A DNA stretch of 15,192 nt from NCBI GenBank assembly GCA_949127705.1, contig CASBQJ010000226.1:1-15192 (forward strand). The letters are read 5' to 3'. The stretch comes from Synechococcales cyanobacterium PMM_0085. Lineage in GTDB: Bacteria; Cyanobacteriota; Cyanobacteriia; Elainellales; Elainellaceae. Shown in pieces: positions 1 through 6,800 of this stretch; the stretch's first letter is position 1; every line of letters starts with the position of its first letter. Under the pieces are notes generated by a model that was not told the DNA's origin, did no database searches, and saw only the letters and a list, made by a program, of their open reading frames with translations. A program made the position numbers and the translations under genes.

Positions 1-447
1 CCACAGGATCACTCCATCAGGATCATCCGGCGGCAGAGCCAAATCAAGGACATCGGCTCCAACTTCGGCGCGGGTTTGATGATCGGCACGGGTGATGTCG
101 CGGTGCTACCTGTACCGGGCATGCCGCCGACCTCTAGCGGGCAAAGACCTCCCGGCGACCCCACGGTTCCGGTTCGTGGTACGTATCCACCTGTTTATAC
201 AGGCGCGCCTCAACCCGCTTCGCCCGTGGCAGCATCGCTGGGCTTTAGCTATCGGGTGGTGGTGCAAGGGAATAGTCCCGACCTTCAAACCCGTGTGCGG
301 GCTGTAGTTCCTGATGCGTTCCGCACGGTTGTCAATGGCCAAGTCGTGATGCAAGCAGGACTATTCCGCGATCGCCTGACGGCTGATGCGATGCTGCAAC
401 GGCTTAATCAGCAAAATTTGATCGCTGCGGTTGTCCCCGTTAACTAG
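1..447 (+). CDS. SPOR-like C-terminal domain protein, 5' end outside the window
   Basis: The frame is open from base 1 to the TAG at 445-447, so only the last 148 residues are visible and the true start lies upstream. Visible residues 1-30 are basic and isoleucine-rich. Residues about 35-80 form a Pro/Gly/Thr-rich linker typical of exported proteins. Residues about 82-145 have the pattern of a SPOR-like fold: a strand YRVVV, a variable loop, VPDAFRT, then QAGLFRDR, a helix with MLQRL and a final strand AAVVPV. Such modules close several cyanobacterial envelope proteins, where SPOR domains generally bind peptidoglycan. A DUF1565-type protein is one possible parent, but the diagnostic N-terminus is not in the window, so I leave the full protein unnamed. 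It ends 48 bases before the convergent lipoprotein gene, with an inverted repeat between them. The reading frame is secure; the domain call is by eye. Confidence 0.7.
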   Translation, partial: PQDHSIRIIRRQSQIKDIGSNFGAGLMIGTGDVAVLPVPGMPPTSSGQRPPGDPTVPVRGTYPPVYTGAPQPASPVAASLGFSYRVVVQGNSPDLQTRVRAVVPDAFRTVVNGQVVMQAGLFRDRLTADAMLQRLNQQNLIAAVVPVN

Positions 448-470
448 CGGTAGAGACGCCACGAATCCTT

Positions 471-500
471 CGTAGAGACGCGCTTAATCGCGTCTTTACG
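471..500. repeat. GTAGAGACGC inverted repeat, likely bidirectional terminator
   Basis: Arms 471-482 (cgtagagacgcg) and 489-500 pair with one G-T position and a 6-base loop. A further half copy (gtagagacgc) lies at 450-459. The right arm contains the stop codon (496-498) of the minus-strand lipoprotein gene, and the plus-strand gene ends at 447, so the element sits exactly between convergent genes. A near-perfect second copy is at 8846-8883. No clear T-run follows, so termination is inferred from position. Confidence 0.6.
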
Positions 501-870
501 GTTGAGCGATCGCCCCAGAACATTGAGAAAAGACGCGTTGATCGTTTTCTTTGATGAATGTTTTGTTGCCATTCACCCGGAGGATATAGGGTTCACTGAC
601 ATAGCGAGCACCCGATTTGGCTCTAACTTGAGGCATTTCAATGGTTTGGTCGGTGCTCAAGACCACCCGCGCCTTGTCTTTTTCAAAGAACACTTCAAAC
701 GTCTTATTTTCGTCGCAGCTATATTTTAGATGCTGTCCCGGCACGCCACCCTCAACCACGGCTGGGGGTGTTGTCTCTTCGACAGATTCTACTGAATCAG
801 GATTGCTGCTGCAAGAGGCGATCGCCAGCGCAATCGGAAGCATAACCAAACCAAGCTTGAAGCGATTCAT
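496..870 (-). CDS. MliC-like lipoprotein (putative C-type lysozyme inhibitor fold)
   Basis: A 124-residue lipoprotein. Residues 1-19 are a short signal peptide ending in the lipobox I-A-S-C, so Cys20 should be lipidated. Residues 21-45 are an acidic Ser/Thr/Pro linker. Residues about 48-118 match the MliC pattern: YSC near the start (Cys52), alternating strands (FEVFF, ARVVL), the characteristic SGARY at 86-90 and a closing Cys117 that could pair with Cys52. Known MliC proteins of Gram-negative bacteria sit in the outer membrane or periplasm and block C-type lysozyme through the SGxxY loop. Here inhibition is inferred from the fold only. ATG start at 870; no good Shine-Dalgarno motif. A TATACT box reads on the minus strand at 916-921, which would leave a leader of about 40 bases. 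The gene is transcribed in the same direction as the hydrolase at 956-1618, 85 bases apart. Confidence 0.75.
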   Translation of the reverse strand: MNRFKLGLVMLPIALAIASCSSNPDSVESVEETTPPAVVEGGVPGQHLKYSCDENKTFEVFFEKDKARVVLSTDQTIEMPQVRAKSGARYVSEPYILRVNGNKTFIKENDQRVFSQCSGAIAQP

Positions 871-915
871 AAGTAGTGGTTTAAATTCGTGAACTTCAAC
901 GGCTAACCTGGCATT

Positions 916-921
916 AGTATA
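916..921 (-). promoter_or_regulatory. Possible -10 box for the MliC-like gene
   Basis: On the minus strand the bases read TATACT, one mismatch from TATAAT, 45 bases upstream of the ATG. No convincing -35 hexamer lies at the right distance, so this is weak. Confidence 0.25.
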
Positions 922-937
922 GGCTACTGCAATACTC

Positions 938-968
938 TCTCACGGGGATCTGATCTCACGGGGATCTG
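938..968. repeat. 16-bp tandem duplication across a stop codon
   Basis: The 15-mer tctcacggggatctg occurs at 938-952 and again at 954-968, a 16-bp period. The second copy contains the TGA (956-958, minus strand) ending the hydrolase gene and encodes its last residues. It looks like a recent slippage duplication, which leaves the encoded C-terminus unchanged. Confidence 0.7.
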
Positions 969-1618
969 GGGATGATTGGGGCGGTGGGGAGACTGCAAAA
1001 GGCTTGAACTGCTGCCCAGATTTGGTCGTGCTGATCGGTGAGGGCGTGATCGCTGTCTAGCTCAAGTAATTCTACCCATGAGCGTTGAGCCGCATAGGTT
1101 TGGCTAGCTTGAATGGGCACCACGTCGTCGTGAATGCCATGGACAATTAGAGTTGGAATTGGCCGTTGCAGCTGCTGATCGCCATAGTGGGCAGCATCGG
1201 CGATAAATCCGTAATGCAGGGGGACTTGTTGCTGTTGGCCGTAATGGTAAACCGAGAAAAATCCGGTCTGCTGCCATTGCTGGATCTGGTCAGCGCCCAG
1301 CCGTGCTAGCCAATGATCGAGAAAGCCAAAGGCAGGGGCTAGCAGCACGACCCGTTCGATCTGCGGATGGCGATCGCCCAACCAAGCGGCGGTCAGGCCA
1401 CCAAAACTAGAGCCAATTACTACCACTGGGCTAGGCGGCGGCAGCAGGGCTTCCACCTGCTGAAGTTGACGGCTGAGGGTGAGATGGGCAAAGTCGTCCT
1501 GATTGAGGTCAGGAACTGTGAGCGGTAGCCCCACAGACCGAAAGCGATCGCTCAGCCGCTGTGCTTTGGATGAGTGGGGGGTAGATGCAAATCCATGCAA
1601 GTAAACGTAGAACACCAT
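956..1618 (-). CDS. YqiA/YcfP-type alpha/beta hydrolase
   Basis: A 220-residue cytoplasmic alpha/beta hydrolase of the YqiA/YcfP (UPF0227) esterase-like group. It opens with the family's first strand and oxyanion region, YVYLHGFASTPHSSKAQ. The nucleophile elbow is G69-S70-S71-F72-G73 with Ser71 as nucleophile. The acid is Asp164 in HGIHDDVVP and the catalytic His is His191 in DSDHAL. Triad order and spacing are complete and the length is near normal for this group. No signal peptide or membrane segment is present. Members hydrolyse short acyl or thioester model substrates, but the natural substrate is generally unknown, and none can be named here. ATG start at 1618; only a weak AGG lies just upstream. 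It is divergent from sucC, with a 276-base gap between the starts. The last residues come from a small tandem duplication at the 3' end. Confidence 0.85.
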   Translation of the reverse strand: MVFYVYLHGFASTPHSSKAQRLSDRFRSVGLPLTVPDLNQDDFAHLTLSRQLQQVEALLPPPSPVVVIGSSFGGLTAAWLGDRHPQIERVVLLAPAFGFLDHWLARLGADQIQQWQQTGFFSVYHYGQQQQVPLHYGFIADAAHYGDQQLQRPIPTLIVHGIHDDVVPIQASQTYAAQRSWVELLELDSDHALTDQHDQIWAAVQAFCSLPTAPIIPRSP

Positions 1619-1894
1619 CTGCCTGAAAAAATCCCGCTATAGTTGTAGCTTCGGAGTCTGAGAGGCTGTTTCAATCAGGGGCAGAGAATTGATATTTTAG
1701 ATGCCTGAGCGTGAAATATTTATTCTTTCCCTAACCCTCTGCTCTATCGCGCCGTTGCCTTACCTTTTTTAACATGTCTCTGCCGTTAACCCAACAAACT
1801 GTACTGCCGACTCGGGTGGCAGACCGATTCTGGCAACGATGTTACGGCATTGACTAATGCCGATTCCTAAATTGATCAATCTATCCCATTCCCC

Positions 1895-3037
1895 ATGAAT
1901 CTCCTTGAATACCAAGCCAAAGAACTCTTTCAGCAAATGGGTATCCCCATCTTGCCGTCACAGCGGATTGACCATCCCAAGGACTTAAAGGGCTTGAAGA
2001 TCCCCTACCCAGTTGTGCTCAAGTCGCAAGTTTATACAGGTGGACGCGGCAAAGCCGGGGGGATTCGGTTTGCCGAAAACACCATTGATGCGATTGCTGC
2101 GGCTCAAACTATTTTTCATCTATCGATTAAGGGGCACTACCCTACTGTTCTATTGGCAGAAGCTAAATATGAACCCGATCAAGAGCTGTATCTGGCTGTT
2201 GTGCTCGATCGATCGCAGCGGCGACCGCTCCTGCTTGGCTCTCGGGCCGGCGGCATAGAAGTGCAGGCGGCAGTTCGACACATTCAGCAGGTGGTGGTGG
2301 ATGAAGAGTTTTCGCCTTTTTATGCTCGACGGTTGGCAATCAAAATGGGATTGCAAGGCGACCTGATTGAACTAGTAAGTGGGATCATTGAAAAGATGTA
2401 TCGGCTGTTTGCCGAAAAAGACCTGGATCTCGTCGAAATTAATCCTCTGGCCGTTAGCCTGAGCGGCGACGTGATGGCGCTAGACGGAAAGGTGACCGCT
2501 AATATCTCTGCACTGGCTCGGCACCCAGATTTGGCGGCTCTGCGCGAGCAGCTGCCTCGGCCTGGGATTGGTGCTAGTACTGCACTGCCGTCAGAGATGC
2601 GGTTGGTGGAGCTAAACGGGAACATTGGGATTCTGTGCAATGGAGCTGGGCTGGCCATGTCAACGCTAGATTTGGTTAATCAGGCGGGAGGAAAGCCTGC
2701 CAACTTCCTGAATTTGGGTGGGGAGAGCGACTATCGATTGCCGCCCAATTTGTTGCAAGAAAGGGTGCAGCAGGGGCTGGACTGGATGATTCAAAATGCA
2801 GATCTGAACGTGATTTTAATCAATTTAGTGGGCAGTGTAGTCCCCTGCGATCAAATTGCCGCCGTGATTGGGGTTTATCTGAACCAACGACGGGCAGGGC
2901 AGCGTCCTCCCTTGGTGATGCGGCTAGTCGGGCAGAATTTTGAGACCGCAAAGCAGTCGTTGGCGGCGCTAGATGTGCCTGTGTTTGATCAGTTAGATGC
3001 CGCGATCGCCCGAGCAGTAGCACTAAGCAAAGGCTAA
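1895..3037 (+). CDS. sucC: Succinate-CoA ligase, beta subunit (cyanobacterial type)
   Basis: A 380-residue ATP-grasp subunit that activates the acid with ATP and hands phosphate to the alpha subunit, giving succinyl-CoA (TCA cycle, cytoplasm). It begins with the family signature MNLLEYQAKELF. Residues 43-56 hold the nucleotide-binding Lys and the GGRGKAGG loop. Glu181 and Asn183 (VEINPL) and Asp197 (ALDGK) correspond to E. coli Glu197, Asn199 and Asp213 for catalysis and Mg2+. The C-terminal domain starts with LNGNIGILCNGAGLAM at about 240 and continues to PANFLNLGG at 268-276. The usual NIFGGIVRCD is replaced by INLVGSVVPCD at 309-319, and RLEG(T/N)N by RLVGQN. It is slightly shorter than E. 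coli SucC (388 residues). ATG at 1895 has no clear Shine-Dalgarno motif, but the N-terminal signature fixes the start. It ends 7 bases before sucD, so the two are co-transcribed. Confidence 0.9.
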   Translation: MNLLEYQAKELFQQMGIPILPSQRIDHPKDLKGLKIPYPVVLKSQVYTGGRGKAGGIRFAENTIDAIAAAQTIFHLSIKGHYPTVLLAEAKYEPDQELYLAVVLDRSQRRPLLLGSRAGGIEVQAAVRHIQQVVVDEEFSPFYARRLAIKMGLQGDLIELVSGIIEKMYRLFAEKDLDLVEINPLAVSLSGDVMALDGKVTANISALARHPDLAALREQLPRPGIGASTALPSEMRLVELNGNIGILCNGAGLAMSTLDLVNQAGGKPANFLNLGGESDYRLPPNLLQERVQQGLDWMIQNADLNVILINLVGSVVPCDQIAAVIGVYLNQRRAGQRPPLVMRLVGQNFETAKQSLAALDVPVFDQLDAAIARAVALSKG

Positions 3038-3044
3038 AACAACC

Positions 3045-3938
3045 ATGAGCTTCACGTCTGATCATAAAGTGCTAGTTCAAGGAATTACTGGAGCGTTAGG
3101 GGTGCTCTATGCGCCGCTGATGAAAGCCTACGGGACGCAGGTTGTCGCGGGGGTGGCTCCTGGGCATGGGGGGCAAAGGGTGGCCGATATTCCTGTGTTT
3201 GACCTGGTAGAGCAAGCACTTGGGGCAGTTGGCAAGGTTGATACTACGGTAATTTTTGTTGAGCCATACCGGGTGTTAGATGCGGCTTTGGAAGCGATCG
3301 CCGCCGAAATTCGTCAAATTGTCCTGATTACGGAAGGGGTGCCGCCACTCGATATGGTTCGTCTAGCGCGAAAAGCCGACAGGGTAGAAACCCTAATCGT
3401 CGGGCCTGACAGTCCAGGGATCATTGTGCCAGGGCAGGTGCTGCTGGGTACCCATCCGCCGGAGTTCTACACGCCTGGTTCGGTGGGGCTGCTCAGCCGC
3501 AGCGGCACGCTCACCTACGAGGTAGCGCTACAGTTGACCCAAGCTGGATTGGGGCAGTCGATTGCGGTGGGAATTGGGGGCGATCGCATTGTTGGATCGT
3601 CTTTTCAACAGTGGCTGCAAATCTTGGAAGAAGACGACCAAACCGATGTGATTGTGCTGGTTGGCGAAATTGGCGGTGACAGCGAAGAAACAGCGGCTCG
3701 CTATATTGCCGAGGCGATCGATAAACCCGTGATTGCATACATCGCTGGACGCACCGCTCCAAAAAATCAGCCGATGGGTCATGCTGGAGCCATCATCGCG
3801 TCTTTGGTCGCCGGATGGGGCACCGAAGTTGGCACCGCCGACAGCAAAATTGCGGCGTTCAAAGAGGCGGGCATCCCAGTTGCAGACCGCCCTTCCCAAA
3901 TTTCTGACCTGGTAAAAAAAGCTTTGTCGTCTATGTAA
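3045..3938 (+). CDS. sucD: Succinate-CoA ligase, alpha subunit (cyanobacterial type)
   Basis: A 297-residue CoA-binding subunit carrying the phosphohistidine. The N-terminal Rossmann domain begins VLVQGITGALG at about 9-19. The middle includes ITEGVPPLDM and VGLLSRSGTLTYE at 147-159. The catalytic His246 lies in PMGHAGAII, and Glu208 in VGEIGG. Both fall at the E. coli residue numbers (His246, Glu208), so the alignment is effectively gap-free and the phosphotransfer centre is intact. The E. coli segment GPNCPG is GPDSPG here, with Asp122 and Ser123 replacing Asn122 and Cys123 near the CoA thiol. A slightly longer stretch (SLVAGWGTEVG) follows the active-site helix. It starts 7 bases after the beta subunit stop, and the glycosyltransferase follows after 51 AT-rich bases. 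The likely reaction is succinate + CoA + ATP to succinyl-CoA; another dicarboxylate cannot be excluded. Confidence 0.9.
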   Translation: MSFTSDHKVLVQGITGALGVLYAPLMKAYGTQVVAGVAPGHGGQRVADIPVFDLVEQALGAVGKVDTTVIFVEPYRVLDAALEAIAAEIRQIVLITEGVPPLDMVRLARKADRVETLIVGPDSPGIIVPGQVLLGTHPPEFYTPGSVGLLSRSGTLTYEVALQLTQAGLGQSIAVGIGGDRIVGSSFQQWLQILEEDDQTDVIVLVGEIGGDSEETAARYIAEAIDKPVIAYIAGRTAPKNQPMGHAGAIIASLVAGWGTEVGTADSKIAAFKEAGIPVADRPSQISDLVKKALSSM

Positions 3939-3989
3939 CGTTTGATTTCTCCATCATTCAATTCATTCGCTTAATTCGTTTGATTTAAT

Positions 3990-4703
3990 TTGAACTCATG
4001 TAGCCCAGACTCAATTGTGGTGATTATTCCGGTGCTCAATGAGGCGGCCACGCTTGCGGCTGTGATTCAATCGCTACACGGTTGCGGCACACCGCAAATT
4101 CGGGTAATTGATAATGGCAGCACCGATGGTAGTGCTGCGATCGCCGCTCAGTCGGGTGCCACGGTGCTTCATGAACCCGTCCGAGGCTATGGACGCGCCT
4201 GCTGGCGGGGGATACAGCACCTGCCTCCTCACATTCAATGGATTTTGTTTTGTGATGGCGACGGCAGCGATGATCTGATGCAGGTACCTCAGTTTTTGGC
4301 GTTGTGCGATCGCGCCGATCTAATTTTGGGGAATCGCACGGCAACGGCTGACGGACGAGCTGCCCTGACGCCTGTACAGCGATTTGGAAATCGCTTGGCC
4401 ACCACCCTAATCTGGCTGGGTTGGGGATATCGCTATCGCGATTTGGGGCCGCTACGCTTAATTCGTCGCTCTGCATTGGAGCAGCTGCAGATGCAAGATC
4501 GGGGATTTGGCTGGACAGTGGAGATGCAGGTACGAGCAATCGAATGTGGGCTACGGATTTGGGAACTACCCGTTGACTACCATGTGCGGCAAGGAGGCAA
4601 GTCAAAAATTTCGGGCACGATTGGAGGCAGCGTTAAGGCTGGGGTAATTATTCTTAGTACACTGGGCCGCTTATATTGTCGGCGTTGTCAGAAACGACGT
4701 TGA
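3990..4703 (+). CDS. Family 2 glycosyltransferase (DPM1/DPG-synthase-like)
   Basis: A 237-residue GT-A fold transferase. The first strand and nucleotide site are VVIIPVLNEAATL at 10-22, followed by DNGSTDGS at 41-48. The metal-binding acidic motif is CDGDGSDD at 88-95. Later motifs are RYRDLGPLRLI at 148-158, GWTVEMQ at 174-180 and the basic RQGGKSKISGT at 200-210. These match the polyprenyl-phosphate sugar transferase-like branch of GT2, which transfers a sugar from a nucleotide donor, often to a lipid phosphate at the membrane. The C-terminus has a hydrophobic patch (AGVIILSTLGRLY) but no strong membrane helix pair, and donor and acceptor cannot be read from sequence. The start is TTG at 3990: an in-frame TGA at 3981 blocks extension and no ATG precedes the first strand. 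It lies 51 bases after sucD on the same strand, so read-through is possible, although no functional link is evident. Confidence 0.85.
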   Translation: MNSCSPDSIVVIIPVLNEAATLAAVIQSLHGCGTPQIRVIDNGSTDGSAAIAAQSGATVLHEPVRGYGRACWRGIQHLPPHIQWILFCDGDGSDDLMQVPQFLALCDRADLILGNRTATADGRAALTPVQRFGNRLATTLIWLGWGYRYRDLGPLRLIRRSALEQLQMQDRGFGWTVEMQVRAIECGLRIWELPVDYHVRQGGKSKISGTIGGSVKAGVIILSTLGRLYCRRCQKRR

Positions 4704-4776
4704 CAAAATCAACGACCAGAATTGGTGATTTCGCAACAACGCTTTCAGTGTAGAGGGAGCATGGAGTTTGCCAAAC

Positions 4777-5013
4777 TTACAATCGCGATGGCACGCCAGG
4801 ATTAACTTCAGGGGGCAAATCAGGTGATGGCAAAGGGCTAGGGTCAGGCATCGGATCAGGAGCCGGACGAGGGTCAGGGATCGGGTCGGGCATGGGATCG
4901 GGAAACGGCTCCGGTAGCGGCTCCGGTAGCGGCGGGCTAGTGGGGTCGGTAGGCGTTTGGGGAAAACTGGGAACCGCGATTAATGTGGTTAGATAGAAGG
5001 TGTGAAGCAGCAT
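4777..5013 (-). CDS. Small Pro/Asp-rich exported protein
   Basis: A 78-residue protein I cannot assign to a family. Residues 1-17 (hydrophobic, ending near VPSFPQ) resemble a weak signal or anchor. Residues about 20-70 are almost entirely Pro with Asp, Glu, Met, Ser and Leu in a two- to four-residue rhythm (PEPLPEPFPDPMPDP), expected to form an extended polyproline-like acidic rod. A GGAGG motif at 5024-5028, 10 bases upstream of the ATG, is one of the best ribosome sites in the window and argues for a real gene. The low-complexity stretch includes a perfect 12-bp tandem repeat. It lies 153 bases downstream of the hybrid kinase on the same strand and converges on the glycosyltransferase gene. 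No cysteine or LPxTG-like anchor is present. Function unknown. Confidence 0.6.
   Translation of the reverse strand: MLLHTFYLTTLIAVPSFPQTPTDPTSPPLPEPLPEPFPDPMPDPIPDPRPAPDPMPDPSPLPSPDLPPEVNPGVPSRL
4906..4929. repeat. 12-bp perfect tandem repeat in the Pro-rich gene
   Basis: The 12-mer cggctccggtag occurs twice head-to-tail (4906-4917 and 4918-4929). It lies in a wider stretch, 4840-4935, of imperfect GGATCGGG/GGGTCAGG units coding for Pro-Asp and Pro-Glu. Length variation by slippage is plausible. Confidence 0.7.
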
Positions 5014-5023
5014 AGATAGTAAG

Positions 5024-5028
5024 CCTCC
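5024..5028 (-). promoter_or_regulatory. Shine-Dalgarno GGAGG for the Pro-rich gene
   Basis: GGAGG on the minus strand, 10 bases before the ATG at 5013. It supports translation of an otherwise low-complexity reading frame. Confidence 0.6.
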
Positions 5029-5166
5029 AGTTAAATTTATCTACTAAAATTACCTAAATCTTTGGCATAGTTCATCGTCCATAGGGTTAATATTCCACTC
5101 TCGCGGAACCTGACTCAAGAGCTAGCAGAACGAGTAGTAGAGTAAGCTGTTTGTTCGTTAAAATCG

Positions 5167-6333
5167 CTAAACAGGGAGTTGAATTGTAAAGACACTACCT
5201 TGATGCAGTTCAGATTGAACCTGGATGCTGCCTTGATGCGATTCAATAATTCGACGGGATAAATAAAGCCCTAATCCACTGCCCGATCGCTTATGTTCAC
5301 CTTGTCGAAATCGCTCAAACAAAGTCGCTTGATCCTTGGCTAAAATTCCAGCTCCAGTGTCTCTAATTTCAATTACCACAAACCGATTAGAGGGTTTGCC
5401 CAGGCTGCTAGGAAGGTCTTCTAATGGCACCCCGGTTAAACGAATCGTAACCGAGCCTTTGTCGGTAAATTTAATTGCGTTTCCGACTAAGTTGGTTAAG
5501 ACTCGATGCAGCTCTAGGCGATCGCCAATTACGGTGGTTGTGAGTGGATACGGCGCTGCGTTCTCGTCTAGCGGACTCTCTCGCTCAGCATCTGTAACAA
5601 CCGTCGTTAGCGCTAATTCGCGTTCATCGGCTAACGGCTTGAGTTCTTGAACGACGTCATGAATAATCTGTTTTAGATCGCAAGGAGACAGGGTAAGTGT
5701 CTTACAGCCTGCTTCATGGCGATATACTTCTAGCAACGTATTGACCATTGATAGCAAGTTTTTATTGCTACGCAGCATACTGTCAAACGCTTCATGCATA
5801 TCTGGAGAAACGGCTCCAAATGCTTCACTTTGAAACAGCGTTAACACTCTGTCGGCTGCTACTAAGGGAGTTCTTAGATCGTGAGTTAAGCGAGACACAA
5901 AATCTTCTCGTTGGCGACTCATATGTTCGCGTGCGTCAATACTATGCTTAAGGCGTAGAAGCGATCGCACCCGTGCCAATAACTCATCCACATCTAAAGG
6001 CTTGCGGATAAAATCATCTGCCCCTATATCTAGCCCTTTAACAACACTAGAGCGCTCGTGAGCCGTGATTAAAAGGATAGGAATATAAGGCAGAGCTGTG
6101 TTTTGACGGATACGTTTCGTAACTTCATACCCGTCCATTCCCGGCATCATTACATCTAATAAAATTAAGTCTGGTAAAAGTTGATTAACTTTAGCTAAAG
6201 CAGTTTTTCCATCTTCTGCAAGGTCAATCTCATATCCACTCTCGCCTAGAGTCGCCTGCACCAAAAATAGATTATCTGGAGAGTCGTCTACTACGAGGAT
6301 GCGATCAACTTTAAGAGGAGGATTGATTGACAT
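5167..6333 (-). CDS. Hybrid response regulator / sensor histidine kinase (REC-HisKA-HATPase)
   Basis: A 388-residue cytoplasmic two-component protein with no membrane segment or classical sensor domain. Residues about 9-125 are a receiver: acidic pair Asp16-Asp17 (VVDDSPDN), phospho-acceptor Asp60 (ILLDVMMPGMDG), Thr90 in LLITAHE and Lys111 in RKPLD. After a short helix comes the dimerisation/phosphotransfer domain with His151 in SRLTHDLRTPL. The ATPase domain shows the N box (HRVLTNLVGNAIKF, about 276-289), G1 DTGAGI at 325-330, F box LFERFRQ and G2 SGSGLGLYL near 350-358. All catalytic residues are present. The architecture suggests kinase output controlled by phosphorylation of its own receiver by a partner kinase. 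A TTG at 6348 would add five residues, but ATG at 6333 has GAGG at 6343-6346 with 9-base spacing, so I prefer it. The cognate partner is not in the window. Confidence 0.9.
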   Translation of the reverse strand: MSINPPLKVDRILVVDDSPDNLFLVQATLGESGYEIDLAEDGKTALAKVNQLLPDLILLDVMMPGMDGYEVTKRIRQNTALPYIPILLITAHERSSVVKGLDIGADDFIRKPLDVDELLARVRSLLRLKHSIDAREHMSRQREDFVSRLTHDLRTPLVAADRVLTLFQSEAFGAVSPDMHEAFDSMLRSNKNLLSMVNTLLEVYRHEAGCKTLTLSPCDLKQIIHDVVQELKPLADERELALTTVVTDAERESPLDENAAPYPLTTTVIGDRLELHRVLTNLVGNAIKFTDKGSVTIRLTGVPLEDLPSSLGKPSNRFVVIEIRDTGAGILAKDQATLFERFRQGEHKRSGSGLGLYLSRRIIESHQGSIQVQSELHQGSVFTIQLPV

Positions 6334-6342
6334 AAACTCTTG

Positions 6343-6346
6343 CCTC
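6343..6346 (-). promoter_or_regulatory. Shine-Dalgarno GAGG deciding the kinase start
   Basis: GAGG on the minus strand, 9 bases before ATG 6333. It overlaps the alternative upstream TTG (6346-6348), favouring the internal ATG. Confidence 0.5.
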
Positions 6347-6531
6347 AATGTGACTCTACTTTGACTACAAAGAAAGCCAGTATTTATATATCTACATCCA
6401 ATCTACAGCATTCCTCGCCTAGATGAAATGCTGCTCATGAACAAAGATTTTGATCGCGAAATGGCTTACAGACCATTTTAGACGGCCTATGAGTAACGAT
6501 CACTCTAGCGATTGGAAGATGATCCTAGAAT

Positions 6532-6744
6532 TCAGAGCTGATCTCGATAATTAGGATCTTTCCAACACATCGGTAGAGACTCCCCTGATGGAAACAGTAA
6601 GGCATCCTTAGAAAACTGTTCGGGATCTTGCTCCTCTTCTCCTGACTGAAGTCTACCCGTAATTGTAGATTTTGATGGATTGACCAAGACCTCTGCATCT
6701 TGGACTTTGATCAGCGCGCCTGTTGCTTTGTCTGTCAAAAACAT
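6532..6744 (-). CDS. Conserved small cyanobacterial protein, function unknown
   Basis: A 70-residue soluble acidic protein. It begins MFLTDKATGALIKVQD, compatible with a small beta barrel strand pair, continues through NPSKSTITGRLQSGEEEQD and ends with the distinctive LLFPSGESLPMCWKDPNYR. From memory, short proteins with this GEExQD...FPSGExLPxCW pattern are widespread in cyanobacteria and sometimes carry an unsupported 'acetyltransferase' label. It is far too short for an acetyltransferase fold. No signal peptide or membrane helix. ATG start at 6744, with no clear Shine-Dalgarno motif. It lies 194 bases downstream of the rhodanese-like gene, separated by a strong hairpin, so it probably has its own promoter. 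It is followed after about 200 bases by the kinase gene on the same strand. Confidence 0.7.
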   Translation of the reverse strand: MFLTDKATGALIKVQDAEVLVNPSKSTITGRLQSGEEEQDPEQFSKDALLFPSGESLPMCWKDPNYRDQL

Positions 6745-6800
6745 AGATCTAGAAAACTAAAGAGTGGATGAATAGTTTAACGTGGTCTAGATGTTGGGCA

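Noticed and set aside
641..892. 83-codon plus-strand frame across the MliC-like gene
   Set aside because: Shadow of the minus-strand lipoprotein gene, which has a lipobox and domain motifs.
3528..3899. 123-codon minus-strand frame inside sucD
   Set aside because: Antisense to a catalytically complete sucD; no recognisable domain.
4036..4605. 189-codon minus-strand frame opposite the glycosyltransferase
   Set aside because: Antisense shadow of a well-supported gene; its composition shows no domain or start signal.
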